From assembly GCF_900312745.1 (NCBI RefSeq), contig NZ_OMPD01000009.1, positions 558,001 to 622,000 on the forward strand: a stretch of DNA of 64,000 bases, in the 5' to 3' direction. Below, one piece after another: positions 42,592 through 51,828 of the stretch. The stretch comes from Aquimarina sp. AU58. Lineage in GTDB: Bacteria > Bacteroidota > Bacteroidia > Flavobacteriales > Flavobacteriaceae. The notes beneath the pieces were generated by a model, which was given only the letters and a program-made list of their open reading frames with translations, did not search any database and was not told the origin of the DNA. Position 1 is the first letter of the stretch. Each line of letters opens with the position of its first letter. Position numbers and translations under genes: made by a program.

Positions 42592-45500
42592 ATGAAATCA
42601 AGGAAGAGCATATTCCTCCTTATTCCTTTTTTGTTGTTTTCGATATTCGTTAACGCACAAAATCAGAATGACCGAGAGAATATTAAAAAGCAGACCAATT
42701 TACAAGCCTTACAAAGGATTGTTGACAGGTCTAATAATGTGAATAATGCGAATAGGGCCAAAATTACTAATCAAAAAATTCCTCTTACTAAGACCACTGC
42801 AGATGGTCGATTAGGAGTTTTTTATTCTTTTAATGAAAAAGGTGAAGCCATTTATGCATATGATGATAATGTTGATGCTGCCGCTTCTGGACGTACAAAT
42901 AAAATTTGGACAGGAGGTTCATCTGGACTTAATCTTACTGGTTCTGGCATCGAAATAGGTGTTTGGGAAAGTGGTTATGCCAGACCGACTCATCAGGAAT
43001 TTGGAGGCAGAGCTTCTAATGGAGGTGATGGGGGATCTGTTACCAGCCACGGGACACATACAGGAGGAACATTAATCGCAAGTGGTACCGATCCAGCTGC
43101 CAGAGGAATGGCCTCTGGAGCAACTATAAAAAACTATACAGCTTCTGGGATGGTAACAGAAGCGGCTTCATTTGCTGCTGCCGGAGGAATTTTGGCTAAT
43201 AACTCTAATACTCCGAGTGGTTCGGCAGGTGTTTATGACGCTACTGCCCGTGATATGGATGAAGTTACTCATAATGCTCCATTTTACCTGCATTGTAAAT
43301 CTGCAGGAAATAGTGGAAATAATTATGGAGTAGTAAAAACAAACCAACTCGCAAAGAATTTACTGGTTGTCGGAAATTGTAATGATGTACTAAACTATAC
43401 GGGGCCTTCTTCTGTAAGTATGTCTTCATCTAGTTCCTACGGTCCTTCTGATGATTGGAGAATTAAACCAGATATTACTAATAATGGTACTACGGTATAT
43501 TCTTCTGATAGTGCTAATAATACAGATTATGGTACGAAGAGCGGTACTTCGATGTCTACTCCCGCAACTGCAGGTACTATTGCTTTGTTACAAGAGCACT
43601 ATAAAAATATTAACGGAGTGTATATGAGGGCTGCTACGGCTAAAGGATTGATTATTGATACTGCTGATGAAATGGGAGCCAATGATGGTCCTGATTTTGC
43701 AAGTGGATGGGGGCTGGTGAATGCAGAAAGAGCTGCCCAGGTGATCACTAATAATGGTAACACATCTATTATGGATGAGTTAACCTTAAATAACGGAAGT
43801 ACATATACCAGAACTATTATTTCTAATGGATCTACCCCATTAGCTTTGACTATCGTATGGAATGACCCCGCAGGAGCAATAGGTTCGGGAAATACACCTG
43901 TATTGGTAAATGATCTGGATGTTCGTGTGACTGGTAACAATACTACCTATTCTCCCTGGGTAATGGTACCTAACGGAAGTTTTAATAACTATACAGATCC
44001 TGCCCAAAAAGGAGATAATTTTAGAGATAATGTCGAAAAAATAGATGCTGTTTTGGCTGCAGGAACATATACCGTTACAGTTACTCATAAAGGTACATTG
44101 ACTAATGGATCTCAGGACTTTTCATTGATTGTTGACGGAGTTGTAGTAAGCGCAGATACGCAGGCGCCAAGTGCTCCGGCAAGTTTAGCAGCTTCTAATA
44201 TTGGAGCTACAACAGCAGACTTATCCTGGAGTGCTTCTACAGATAATATAGGAGTTACCGGATACGAGATTTTTCAGGGAGGTAATAGTATAGGAACATC
44301 AACAACCACTAGTTTTAATGTTACAGGTCTTACTGCTTCAACAGCATATAGTTTTACAGTAAAAGCTAAAGATGCAGCAGGTAATGTATCAGGAAACAGT
44401 AATGTTGCTAATATTACTACTACAGCTATTCCAGCATGTGCTGGGATTAGTAGTTTTCCATACAGTGAGAGTTTTGAGTCTGGTTTAGGAGTCTGGACTA
44501 ATGCTACAGGTGATGATATTGATTGGACCCGAGACTCAGGAGGAACCCCATCTAATGGTACTGGTCCTGCAAGTGGGCAAGATGGTTCATTCTATCTGTA
44601 TACTGAAGCGTCAACCAATGTTACTCCGGCAGGTAGTCCAAATAAAGTTGCTTTATTAAACAGTCCTTGTATAGACTTAACAGGAGTTACAAGCATTTCA
44701 TTAGAGTTTGGATACCACATGCAGGGAACTGCTATGGGTAATATGGAAGTTTTGGCAAGTACCGATAATGGAGTTACATATACTTCAATCTGGTCAAAGA
44801 ATGGTAGCCAGGGAGATGTTTGGAACCCAGCAACTGTATCTCTTGCGACATATTCTGGATCTGTCATCAAGTTACAATTTAAAGCAACCACAGGATCAGG
44901 ATGGAGTAGTGATATAGCGATCGATAATGTAAAGATCATTTCTACAACACCCGATACCCAAGCACCAAGTGCTCCGGCAAGTTTAGCAGCTTCTAATATT
45001 GAAGCAACAACAGCAGATTTATCCTGGAGTGCTTCTACAGATAATATAGGTGTTACCGAATATGAGATTTTTCAGGGAGGTAGTAGTATAGGAACATCGA
45101 CAACCACTGGTTTTAATGTTATCGGTCTTACTGCTTCAACAGCATATAGTTTTACGGTAAAAGCTAAAGATGCAGCGGGTAATGTATCAGGAAACAGTAA
45201 TGTTGCTAATATTACTACTACAGCTACTCCAGGGTGTGCTGGGGTTAACAGTTTTCCATACAGTGAGAGTTTCGAGTCTGGTTTAGGAGTTTGGACCAAT
45301 GCTACAGGTGATGATATCGATTGGACCCGAGATTCAGGAGGAACCCCATCTAATGGTACTGGTCCTGCAAGTGGGCAAGATGGTTCATTCTATCTGTATA
45401 CCGAAGCTTCGACCAATGTTACCCCGGCAGGTAGTCCAAATAAGGTTGCTTTATTAAACAGTCCTTGTATAGACTTAACAGGAGTTACAGGCATTTCATT

Positions 45501-48500
45501 AGAATTTGGATACCACATGCAGGGAACTGCTATGGGTAATATGGAAGTTTTGGCAAGTACCGATAATGGAGTTACGTATACTTCAATCTGGTCAAAGAAT
45601 GGTAGCCAGGGAGATGTTTGGAACCCAGCAACTGTATCTCTTGCGACATATTCTGGATCTGTAATCAAGTTACAATTTAAAGCAACCACAGGATCAGGAT
45701 GGAGTAGTGATATAGCGATCGATAATGTAAAGATCATTTCTACAACACCCGATACGCAAGCACCAAGTGCTCCGGCAAGTTTAGCAGCTTCCAATATTGG
45801 AGCAACAACAGCAGATTTATCCTGGAGTGCTTCTACAGATAATATAGGAGTTACGGGATACGAGATTTTTCAGGGAAGTAATAGTATAGGGACATCAACA
45901 ACCACTAGTTTTAATGTTACCGGTCTTACTGCTTCTACAGCATATAGTTTTACGGTAAAAGCTAAAGATGCAGCGGGTAATGTATCAGGAAACAGTAATG
46001 TTGCTAATATTACTACTACAGCTATTCCAGCCTGTACCGGGATTAGTAGTTTTCCATACAGTGAGAGTTTCGAGTCTGGTATAGGAGTTTGGACCAATGC
46101 TACAGGTGATGATATCGATTGGACCCGAGATTCAGGAGGAACCCCATCTAATGGTACTGGTCCTGCAAGTGGGCAAGATGGTTCATTCTATCTGTATACC
46201 GAAGCTTCGACCAATGTTACTCCGGCAGGTAGTCCAAATAAAGTAGCTCTATTAAACAGTCCATGTATAGATTTGACAGGAGTTCCTAATGGATCATTAG
46301 AATTTGGATACCACATGCAAGGAACTGCTATGGGTAATATGGAAGTTTTAGCAAGTACCGATGATGGAGTTACGTATACTTCAATCTGGTCAAAGAATGG
46401 TAGCCAGGGAGATGTTTGGAACCAAGCTACTGTTGCACTTACTTCATATGCTGGATCTGTAATCAAGTTACAATTTAAAGCAACTACAGGATCAGGATGG
46501 AGTAGTGATATAGCGATCGATAATGTAAAAATCATATCTATCGTTCCAGATACACAAGCACCAACTGTACCTGCAAATTTAACGGCTTCTAATATTGCAA
46601 ATACATCGGTAGATCTTAGTTGGGACGCCTCTACAGATAATGTAGGAGTTACAGGGTATGATGTATATCAGGATGGAGCAAGTATTGGTTCATCAACTAG
46701 TACTACGTATAGTGTTAGTGGTCTTACAGCGAATACTACTTATAGTTTTACAGTACGAGCCAAAGATGCTGCTGGTAATGTGTCTACAAATAGCACTGCT
46801 GCAAATGTTACCACAACAAATGTTGTTCAATATACCTTAACTACAAATACGATAGGGCAAGGAACCGTAAGTGGTGGTGGGACCTACAACTCAGGAACCT
46901 CGGTTACTGTTACAGCTACTGCTGCATCAGGATGGGATTTTAGCGGATGGTCGGGTGCTTTATCAGGCAATACCAACCCGGGATCTGTGACAATGAGTTC
47001 TGATAAAACAGTAACAGCAACCTTTACTGAAACTCCAGTGATCAGTACATCAACAGAAAAGTATCGATTAACCTGGAGAGGTAATACGTCTACGACTATG
47101 GTTGTAGGATGGAACCAGGTACGAGGAACGAATCCGGTTGTGCATTATGGTACAACAGATTTTGGAAGTAATGCTGCGTCATATCCATTTAGCAAAACTG
47201 TAGATAGAACAGTTTCTAGTAAAGGGATGAATAATAACTATGCTAGATTAACAGGGCTTCAGGCAGATACTGCTTATTATTTTGTGATCAAAGATAGTGA
47301 AGGAGTTTCTAAAAGATTCTGGTTTAAAACTGCGCCTAGCGATCCCAATACTCGATTGTCAATTATAGCTGGAGGAGATTCCCGAAACAATCGTACTCCA
47401 CGACAAAATGCTAATAGACTTGTTGCTAAGATCAGACCACACGCAGTGCTATTTGGAGGAGATATGACAAGTTCATCATCTAGCTCCCAATGGCAAAACT
47501 GGTTTGATGACTGGCAATTGACTATCGGTGCTGATGGAAGAATTATTCCGGTTGTAGCGGCACGAGGTAATCATGAAAGCTCTAATGATATTAGAGATCT
47601 TTTTGATATTCCTACTGCTGCAGGAGGAGAATATTATGCATTGAGTTTTGGAGGGAATTTGATAAGAACTTATACCTTAAACACAGAGGTAACCCCAGCA
47701 GGTACACAGGGAACTTGGTTGGCTAATGATTTAGCATCCAATTCTGCTAGTCACACCTGGGCTGTGGCTCAGTATCATAGAGCAACCAGGCCTCATGAAC
47801 CTGGCAAATCAGAACAGAACGATCAGTATGAAGCATGGTCTAAACCTTTTTATACTCATGCCGTACAATTGGTAATGGAGAGTGATTCTCATGTGGTGAA
47901 ACGTACCTGGCCAATCAAACCTTCGACAGGTTCAGGAAGTGATGAAGGGTTTGTAAGAGTGGATACCGATCCTAAACGAGCTGTTTATGTTGGTGAAGGA
48001 TGTTGGGGAGCTCCCTTACGTAATGCTTCTGATACCAAAAACTGGACAAGAGCTGCAGCATCGTTTAACCAGTTTAAGTGGTTATGGATTGATAAGAATA
48101 AGATAGAACTTAGAACTATTAAAGTAGATAATGCCAGCAGTGTTGGACAGGTGAGTGATAACAACTTGTTTGTCTTACCTACCAATATCGATGTTTGGAA
48201 TCCTACAGGAGGTAGTCTTGTGACTATTGACAATCCACATACTATCGCAGCTGTTGCTCAAAGAAATGACACTTCATTTGCAGACGAAAACAGTGTTGTA
48301 GAGAAAAAACTGGAAATTCATCCAAATCCGATAGAATCTGGTGTATTACACATCAAATACCCTAATTATACTAAGGTCAATAGGTCTGAAGCTATCATCA
48401 GAGATATGTTCGGAAGGGTGGTTGATAAAATATACTTTAAATCAGAAACTACAACCTATACTATTGATAAATTAAATGCAGGGGTATATTTCATTGTTAT

Positions 48501-48546
48501 CAAAACAAGAGAAGGAGAGGAAAGTAAGAAGTTTATTAAAAGATAA
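42592..48546 (+). CDS. Giant secreted S8 protease-purple-acid-phosphatase-like fusion with T9SS tail
   Basis: 1984 residues. Signal peptide (ends about residue 23). Subtilisin-like domain: H153 (SHGTHTGG), S320 (GTSMSTP) and oxyanion Asn in SAGNSGNN, while the Asp position reads Glu126 (GVWESGYARPTHQEF). Three repeats of 266 residues follow from 522: each a Fn3 domain plus a MAM/jelly-roll-like domain (SFPYSESFESGLGVWTNATG). A fourth Fn3 (about 1320), an InlB-like repeat (TVSGGGTYNSGTSVTVTATA), a purple-acid-phosphatase-like N-domain (1490) and calcineurin-like phosphoesterase motifs (GGDSRNN, GGDM, GNHES, SDSHVV) come next. The last 80 residues are a T9SS type A sorting domain. Confidence 0.85.
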   Translation: MKSRKSIFLLIPFLLFSIFVNAQNQNDRENIKKQTNLQALQRIVDRSNNVNNANRAKITNQKIPLTKTTADGRLGVFYSFNEKGEAIYAYDDNVDAAASGRTNKIWTGGSSGLNLTGSGIEIGVWESGYARPTHQEFGGRASNGGDGGSVTSHGTHTGGTLIASGTDPAARGMASGATIKNYTASGMVTEAASFAAAGGILANNSNTPSGSAGVYDATARDMDEVTHNAPFYLHCKSAGNSGNNYGVVKTNQLAKNLLVVGNCNDVLNYTGPSSVSMSSSSSYGPSDDWRIKPDITNNGTTVYSSDSANNTDYGTKSGTSMSTPATAGTIALLQEHYKNINGVYMRAATAKGLIIDTADEMGANDGPDFASGWGLVNAERAAQVITNNGNTSIMDELTLNNGSTYTRTIISNGSTPLALTIVWNDPAGAIGSGNTPVLVNDLDVRVTGNNTTYSPWVMVPNGSFNNYTDPAQKGDNFRDNVEKIDAVLAAGTYTVTVTHKGTLTNGSQDFSLIVDGVVVSADTQAPSAPASLAASNIGATTADLSWSASTDNIGVTGYEIFQGGNSIGTSTTTSFNVTGLTASTAYSFTVKAKDAAGNVSGNSNVANITTTAIPACAGISSFPYSESFESGLGVWTNATGDDIDWTRDSGGTPSNGTGPASGQDGSFYLYTEASTNVTPAGSPNKVALLNSPCIDLTGVTSISLEFGYHMQGTAMGNMEVLASTDNGVTYTSIWSKNGSQGDVWNPATVSLATYSGSVIKLQFKATTGSGWSSDIAIDNVKIISTTPDTQAPSAPASLAASNIEATTADLSWSASTDNIGVTEYEIFQGGSSIGTSTTTGFNVIGLTASTAYSFTVKAKDAAGNVSGNSNVANITTTATPGCAGVNSFPYSESFESGLGVWTNATGDDIDWTRDSGGTPSNGTGPASGQDGSFYLYTEASTNVTPAGSPNKVALLNSPCIDLTGVTGISLEFGYHMQGTAMGNMEVLASTDNGVTYTSIWSKNGSQGDVWNPATVSLATYSGSVIKLQFKATTGSGWSSDIAIDNVKIISTTPDTQAPSAPASLAASNIGATTADLSWSASTDNIGVTGYEIFQGSNSIGTSTTTSFNVTGLTASTAYSFTVKAKDAAGNVSGNSNVANITTTAIPACTGISSFPYSESFESGIGVWTNATGDDIDWTRDSGGTPSNGTGPASGQDGSFYLYTEASTNVTPAGSPNKVALLNSPCIDLTGVPNGSLEFGYHMQGTAMGNMEVLASTDDGVTYTSIWSKNGSQGDVWNQATVALTSYAGSVIKLQFKATTGSGWSSDIAIDNVKIISIVPDTQAPTVPANLTASNIANTSVDLSWDASTDNVGVTGYDVYQDGASIGSSTSTTYSVSGLTANTTYSFTVRAKDAAGNVSTNSTAANVTTTNVVQYTLTTNTIGQGTVSGGGTYNSGTSVTVTATAASGWDFSGWSGALSGNTNPGSVTMSSDKTVTATFTETPVISTSTEKYRLTWRGNTSTTMVVGWNQVRGTNPVVHYGTTDFGSNAASYPFSKTVDRTVSSKGMNNNYARLTGLQADTAYYFVIKDSEGVSKRFWFKTAPSDPNTRLSIIAGGDSRNNRTPRQNANRLVAKIRPHAVLFGGDMTSSSSSSQWQNWFDDWQLTIGADGRIIPVVAARGNHESSNDIRDLFDIPTAAGGEYYALSFGGNLIRTYTLNTEVTPAGTQGTWLANDLASNSASHTWAVAQYHRATRPHEPGKSEQNDQYEAWSKPFYTHAVQLVMESDSHVVKRTWPIKPSTGSGSDEGFVRVDTDPKRAVYVGEGCWGAPLRNASDTKNWTRAAASFNQFKWLWIDKNKIELRTIKVDNASSVGQVSDNNLFVLPTNIDVWNPTGGSLVTIDNPHTIAAVAQRNDTSFADENSVVEKKLEIHPNPIESGVLHIKYPNYTKVNRSEAIIRDMFGRVVDKIYFKSETTTYTIDKLNAGVYFIVIKTREGEESKKFIKR
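44155..46548 (+). repeat. Three tandem 798-bp coding repeats
   Basis: Repeat starts (GATACGCAGGCGCCAAGTGC and relatives) fall at 44155, 44953, 45751, and the diverged Fn3 begins at 46549, giving exactly 798 bp each with no indels. Copies one and two are almost identical in DNA; copy three differs mostly at its 3' end. Confidence 0.85.
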
Positions 48547-48567
48547 AATATCTTTCTTACTAGTCGT

Positions 48568-48602
48568 AAACTGCCTGAGCATACGTTCAGGCAGTTTTTT
48601 TA
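48568..48602 (+). terminator. Terminator after the giant protease gene
   Basis: AAACTGCCTGA (48568-48578) pairs with TCAGGCAGTTT (48587-48597) and the T-run continues. A short ACGA/TCGT hairpin with T-run follows near 48638-48656. Nothing else recognisable lies in the 340-bp gap. Confidence 0.85.
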
Positions 48603-48834
48603 TTCTAAGAAGAGTTAATACTCTAAGATTTGCTCAACGAATATCGTCGTTTTTTTAAGCTTGATGATTGATCATATTATGAAGAAAGAAGGTTAGTATG
48701 AAATTCATTTCCCATTTCAAAGTGCTCAATCCTATAGCCTAACAAAAATTGTAGCTCAATTCATTAAAAATTAAAGTAAGGAGAAAGAGTATGACGTATT
48801 ATATAAAGATAATTAACTGAACTTATTCTAATAT

Positions 48835-48860
48835 AACCCTCGGGGTTTATCCCGAGGGTT
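48835..48860. terminator. AACCCTCGGG hairpin, likely end of the minus-strand membrane gene
   Basis: AACCCTCGGG (48835-48844) pairs with CCCGAGGGTT (48851-48860), loop GTTTAT. It lies 29 bp after the stop of the gene at 48889. T-runs are weak. Confidence 0.6.
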
Positions 48861-48888
48861 ATTTATGAAGTTATAATGGTGAAATGAA

Positions 48889-49788
48889 TTATACAGTCTG
48901 AGGGGTTTTTCTAAAAGAAAGTTTCTTTAGATAACTTAAATTAGGACGATCTGCAATCATCACAAACAAGGGAATTAAACCATGAGGCAGTCTAATCAAC
49001 ATTTCCCAGGTCCATTGACTAAATGAGTTCCATAAAAAAGCAATGTGAAAATGACCTACTAGCCGGGCTATAGCGGTCAGCCCTCCCCATACAAAGGCAT
49101 ATACTAAAGCAGCATAAGATATTCTGGGAATAAAAATAGCAATAGCTACTACAAAATCAAGGATGCCTGCAATTTTTAGCATGGCATGTGCACTAGGTTC
49201 GCTAATAGGTAAGGTGTTAAGTGTCATGTCGATAAAACTACCTGGTCTGGGATAATATCCGATAGCATACAAACCATGACAACTAAATGTAAGTGCAATA
49301 GCAATAAGAGCAATTAAGCGTATCTTTTTAAACTCGATAGAAGTAAATAATACCATATAAAGAAGTACCGGAGTCATAAATTGAATTGTATATTCAAAAA
49401 ATTGCCCTACATGTAAAAACTTCTCTTTACAATACAAAAGCGCTAAAATAAAAAGGCCAATACTTCCACCAATTAGAAAGAATTTACCTGTTTTTTTCAT
49501 GTTGGGTTTTATCATTAAAGTAATGATAGCACAAATGAGATAAAAGATGCCTATTACTTTTATAGAAAAAGAAATAGAATTAGCAGCAGATAGGCTGGTC
49601 ACGTAATTATTCCAGGGGGTACCAAAAATATTTTCAATACTACTTTTTAGAATACTTTCGTCCCATAAAAAAGTTCTGTAAGGGGCATCCCATACAATGT
49701 GTTGATAGGCTCTACCCAAAAAAATAAGAAAAGTAGAGAGCTTTAAAATAGTAATTAATCTATGTCGTGGGTTAGAGGATTGTGTCAT
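48889..49788 (-). CDS. Multi-pass membrane protein, unknown (DoxX-like look)
   Basis: 299 residues with about seven hydrophobic helices (e.g. near 75-95, 104-122, 135-150, 158-176, 205-225, 228-240). Motifs such as AYQHIVWDAPYRTFLWD at the N-terminus, MLKIAGILDFVVAIAIF and WEMLIRLPHGLIPLFVMI recall DoxX/TMEM-like proteins, but I cannot place the family. It is divergent from the first carbonic anhydrase gene, and a predicted FNR box lies between them. Confidence 0.7.
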   Translation of the reverse strand: MTQSSNPRHRLITILKLSTFLIFLGRAYQHIVWDAPYRTFLWDESILKSSIENIFGTPWNNYVTSLSAANSISFSIKVIGIFYLICAIITLMIKPNMKKTGKFFLIGGSIGLFILALLYCKEKFLHVGQFFEYTIQFMTPVLLYMVLFTSIEFKKIRLIALIAIALTFSCHGLYAIGYYPRPGSFIDMTLNTLPISEPSAHAMLKIAGILDFVVAIAIFIPRISYAALVYAFVWGGLTAIARLVGHFHIAFLWNSFSQWTWEMLIRLPHGLIPLFVMIADRPNLSYLKKLSFRKTPQTV

Positions 49789-49864
49789 AAGTTTTGTGTG
49801 ATAGTTAATACTTTAAAAATATCGATTTATTCCGGTTTAAACCATTCAATAGTCAATAAATTAA

Positions 49865-49930
49865 TTGATAAATATCATATTCTTGATTGATGGATTTTGC
49901 ACAAAAAATAATAACAAGCCCATATTTTTG
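49865..49930 (+). promoter_or_regulatory. FNR-type box and TAnnTTTG element before the first carbonic anhydrase
   Basis: TTGATAAATATCAT (49865-49878) has one mismatch to TTGATN4ATCAA. TATTTTTG (49923-49930) begins 51.5 bp after its centre. A decayed partner, CATTCAATAGTCAA at 49843-49856, keeps the right half exactly 22 bp upstream. Confidence 0.65.
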
Positions 49931-49959
49931 AACACATAAAATTATAAACTCAACACATT

Positions 49960-50814
49960 ATGAAATCAAATTTTTTTAAGTATTTATTTACTTTGGCTTT
50001 AATTTATGGATTAGCTTCTTGTGAGAATGAAAAGACAGATATTCAGGATCAAAATGTTAATCAGGATATTAATAAAAATGACGAGACAAATCTAGGGAAC
50101 ATCTTTTTTGGGCGAAAAAGTTCATCAGACTGTCATTTTGAGTACGAAGGACCAGAAGGGCCAGCATTCTGGGCTGATCTTTGCGGCGAAGATTGGAAAG
50201 ATTGTGCTGGTAATGCACAGTCTCCCATCGATATTATAACCGATGATGCAGATGACGCAGATAATATTAATAATATCAATACCAACTATACTACAAGTAC
50301 TACGACTATTGTTAATAATGGTCATACTTTACGTTTTGATTATACTCCTGGTAGTTCGGCTTCATTAAACAATATTGATTACGATCTTTTACAGTTTCAC
50401 TTTCATACTGGTAGTGAGCATACTATAAATGGAAATAGATATCCTATGGAGATGCATTTGGTACACAGAAACCCAACTACGGGTTTACTGGCAGTAGTCG
50501 GTATTTTCTTTACCGAAGGAGCAGAAAACGAAGTGCTGTCTCAATTTATGGATAATCTCCCCGAGCATAAAGATCAATATTACATAAGTAATGAGGAGTA
50601 TCATATAGCCGATATGCTTCCTGATACTATGGATTTTTATACCTATAGCGGTTCTTTAACAACTCCTGCATGTTCAGAAATTGTTACCTGGTATGTGGTT
50701 AAACAACCTATTCAGGCATCGTATACGCAGTTAGAACAATTTAAGCATATCATGCACGAAAATTTCAGACCAATTCAAGCATTGAATGGAAGGATTGTTA
50801 ATACTAATAATTAG
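49960..50814 (+). CDS. Alpha-carbonic anhydrase lipoprotein (copy 1)
   Basis: 284 residues. Signal peptide with lipobox LASC (Cys near 21), then an acidic linker. Alpha-CA signatures: GNAQSPIDI, the zinc His pair in QFHFHTGSEHT, the third zinc His in MEMHLVHRN, and TYSGSLTTPAC. It would hydrate CO2 to bicarbonate in the periplasm or at the surface. It is followed by a terminator and a Crp/Fnr regulator; a near copy of both lies 1.87 kb downstream. Confidence 0.92.
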   Translation: MKSNFFKYLFTLALIYGLASCENEKTDIQDQNVNQDINKNDETNLGNIFFGRKSSSDCHFEYEGPEGPAFWADLCGEDWKDCAGNAQSPIDIITDDADDADNINNINTNYTTSTTTIVNNGHTLRFDYTPGSSASLNNIDYDLLQFHFHTGSEHTINGNRYPMEMHLVHRNPTTGLLAVVGIFFTEGAENEVLSQFMDNLPEHKDQYYISNEEYHIADMLPDTMDFYTYSGSLTTPACSEIVTWYVVKQPIQASYTQLEQFKHIMHENFRPIQALNGRIVNTNN

Positions 50815-50843
50815 AATTTAGGGATACCATTTTTGATAGTTGT

Positions 50844-50883
50844 AAAAGGAGGAATTGCCATTTGGTAGTACCTCCTTTTTTCT
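50844..50883 (+). terminator. Terminator after carbonic anhydrase copy 1
   Basis: AAAAGGAGG (50844-50852) pairs with CCTCCTTTT (50871-50879) and a T-run follows. It should keep the next regulator gene on its own transcript. Confidence 0.8.
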
Positions 50884-50964
50884 TTAAGGATAAAAAAATA
50901 AAAATAAAAGTAGGGTATTTTAAGCTTGACTTGTTTTAGACAAACAAAACTCAACTTAAATATT

Positions 50965-51651
50965 ATGATCAATACTCTTTTTTCTCATGAACGATATTCT
51001 TTTATGAGTTCTGATATTTTTGAAATGATCCCGGATGATGTTTCTTCTTTTATAGAAGAAAATATAATTCCTATACGACTAAAAAAAGGACAAGTCTTGT
51101 TTTATGAGGGTACTATCCCTAGTGGGGTATATATATTAAAAAAAGGAAAAATAAAGAAATATGCTACAGGATTAAATGGTAAAGAACATATTTTTTACCT
51201 AATTAGGGAAAACGGAATTCTTGGTCATCATAATTTGCTTTGTAAAGAGAAATATTCTCATTCTGCAGCTTGTCTTACCGATTGCTTATTTCATTTAATA
51301 CCCAAAGAAATTTTCTTCTCAATAATCGAAAATAATCAAGAAATACTTCATAGTCTTTTAAAAAATATTAGCCATGAGTTTGGAGTGTTTATTAATAACT
51401 CTAAAATTCTGGCTCAGCATAGTGTTAGAGAACGAACTGCTCTATCGATACTAAGATTAGACGAATTCTTTGAAGAGAAAGGTTGTTTCAATTTATCAAG
51501 AAAGGATCATAGCAATTTAGTAGGCACCTCAATTGAATCTTTGATAAGGGTACTACATGATTTTAAAAAAGAACAAATTATAGAAATTGAAAAAAACACG
51601 ATTATTATTAAGGATACAAAAAAAATAATTACAGCAGCTAATTTTAGGTAA
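50965..51651 (+). CDS. Crp/Fnr-family regulator (copy 1)
   Basis: 228 residues from ATG 50965, which aligns with the start of copy 2; a TTG at 50926 would add 13 unsupported residues. An N-terminal cyclic-nucleotide-like sensor domain (LKKGQVLFYEGTIPSGVYIL, LNGKEHIF) and a C-terminal winged helix (LSRKDHSNLVGTSIESLIRVL) are clear. There is no N-terminal Cys cluster of the E. coli FNR type. The E and R in the recognition helix fit TTGAT-type sites. Likely binds the boxes before the anhydrases (inference). Confidence 0.88.
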   Translation: MINTLFSHERYSFMSSDIFEMIPDDVSSFIEENIIPIRLKKGQVLFYEGTIPSGVYILKKGKIKKYATGLNGKEHIFYLIRENGILGHHNLLCKEKYSHSAACLTDCLFHLIPKEIFFSIIENNQEILHSLLKNISHEFGVFINNSKILAQHSVRERTALSILRLDEFFEEKGCFNLSRKDHSNLVGTSIESLIRVLHDFKKEQIIEIEKNTIIIKDTKKIITAANFR

Positions 51652-51711
51652 GCAATTAATTTGAGATGAGATGTTTTTTTAATGTATAAGTTGCATTGTG
51701 TTTATAACTAA

Positions 51712-51798
51712 TTGATTTATATCAAACCAATAGTTGATATAAATCAATTCTTGATTTGACGAATATTGACTTTTAATTCTAGGCATCTAATACTTTTG
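51712..51798 (+). promoter_or_regulatory. Two perfect FNR-type boxes and TAnnTTTG before carbonic anhydrase copy 2
   Basis: TTGATTTATATCAA (51712-51725) and TTGATATAAATCAA (51734-51747) match TTGATN4ATCAA exactly, centres 22 bp apart. TACTTTTG (51791-51798) starts 50.5 bp after the second centre. The start site would then be about 63 bp past that centre, a class-I activator position. Confidence 0.8.
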
Positions 51799-51828
51799 GC
51801 AGAATAGTAAACACAAATTCAACTTATT

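Noticed and set aside
44592..46535. Three minus-strand open frames of about 115-134 codons inside the protease repeats
   Set aside because: They repeat because the coding repeats repeat, they are antisense to a strongly supported protein, and they show no domain or start signal.
44155..46548. CRISPR or non-coding satellite reading of the 798-bp repeats
   Set aside because: Unit length is a multiple of three, the frame is open throughout and the repeats encode recognisable domains.
50926..50964. TTG start of Crp/Fnr copy 1
   Set aside because: The 13 extra residues do not exist in copy 2; ATG 50965 aligns with the copy 2 start.
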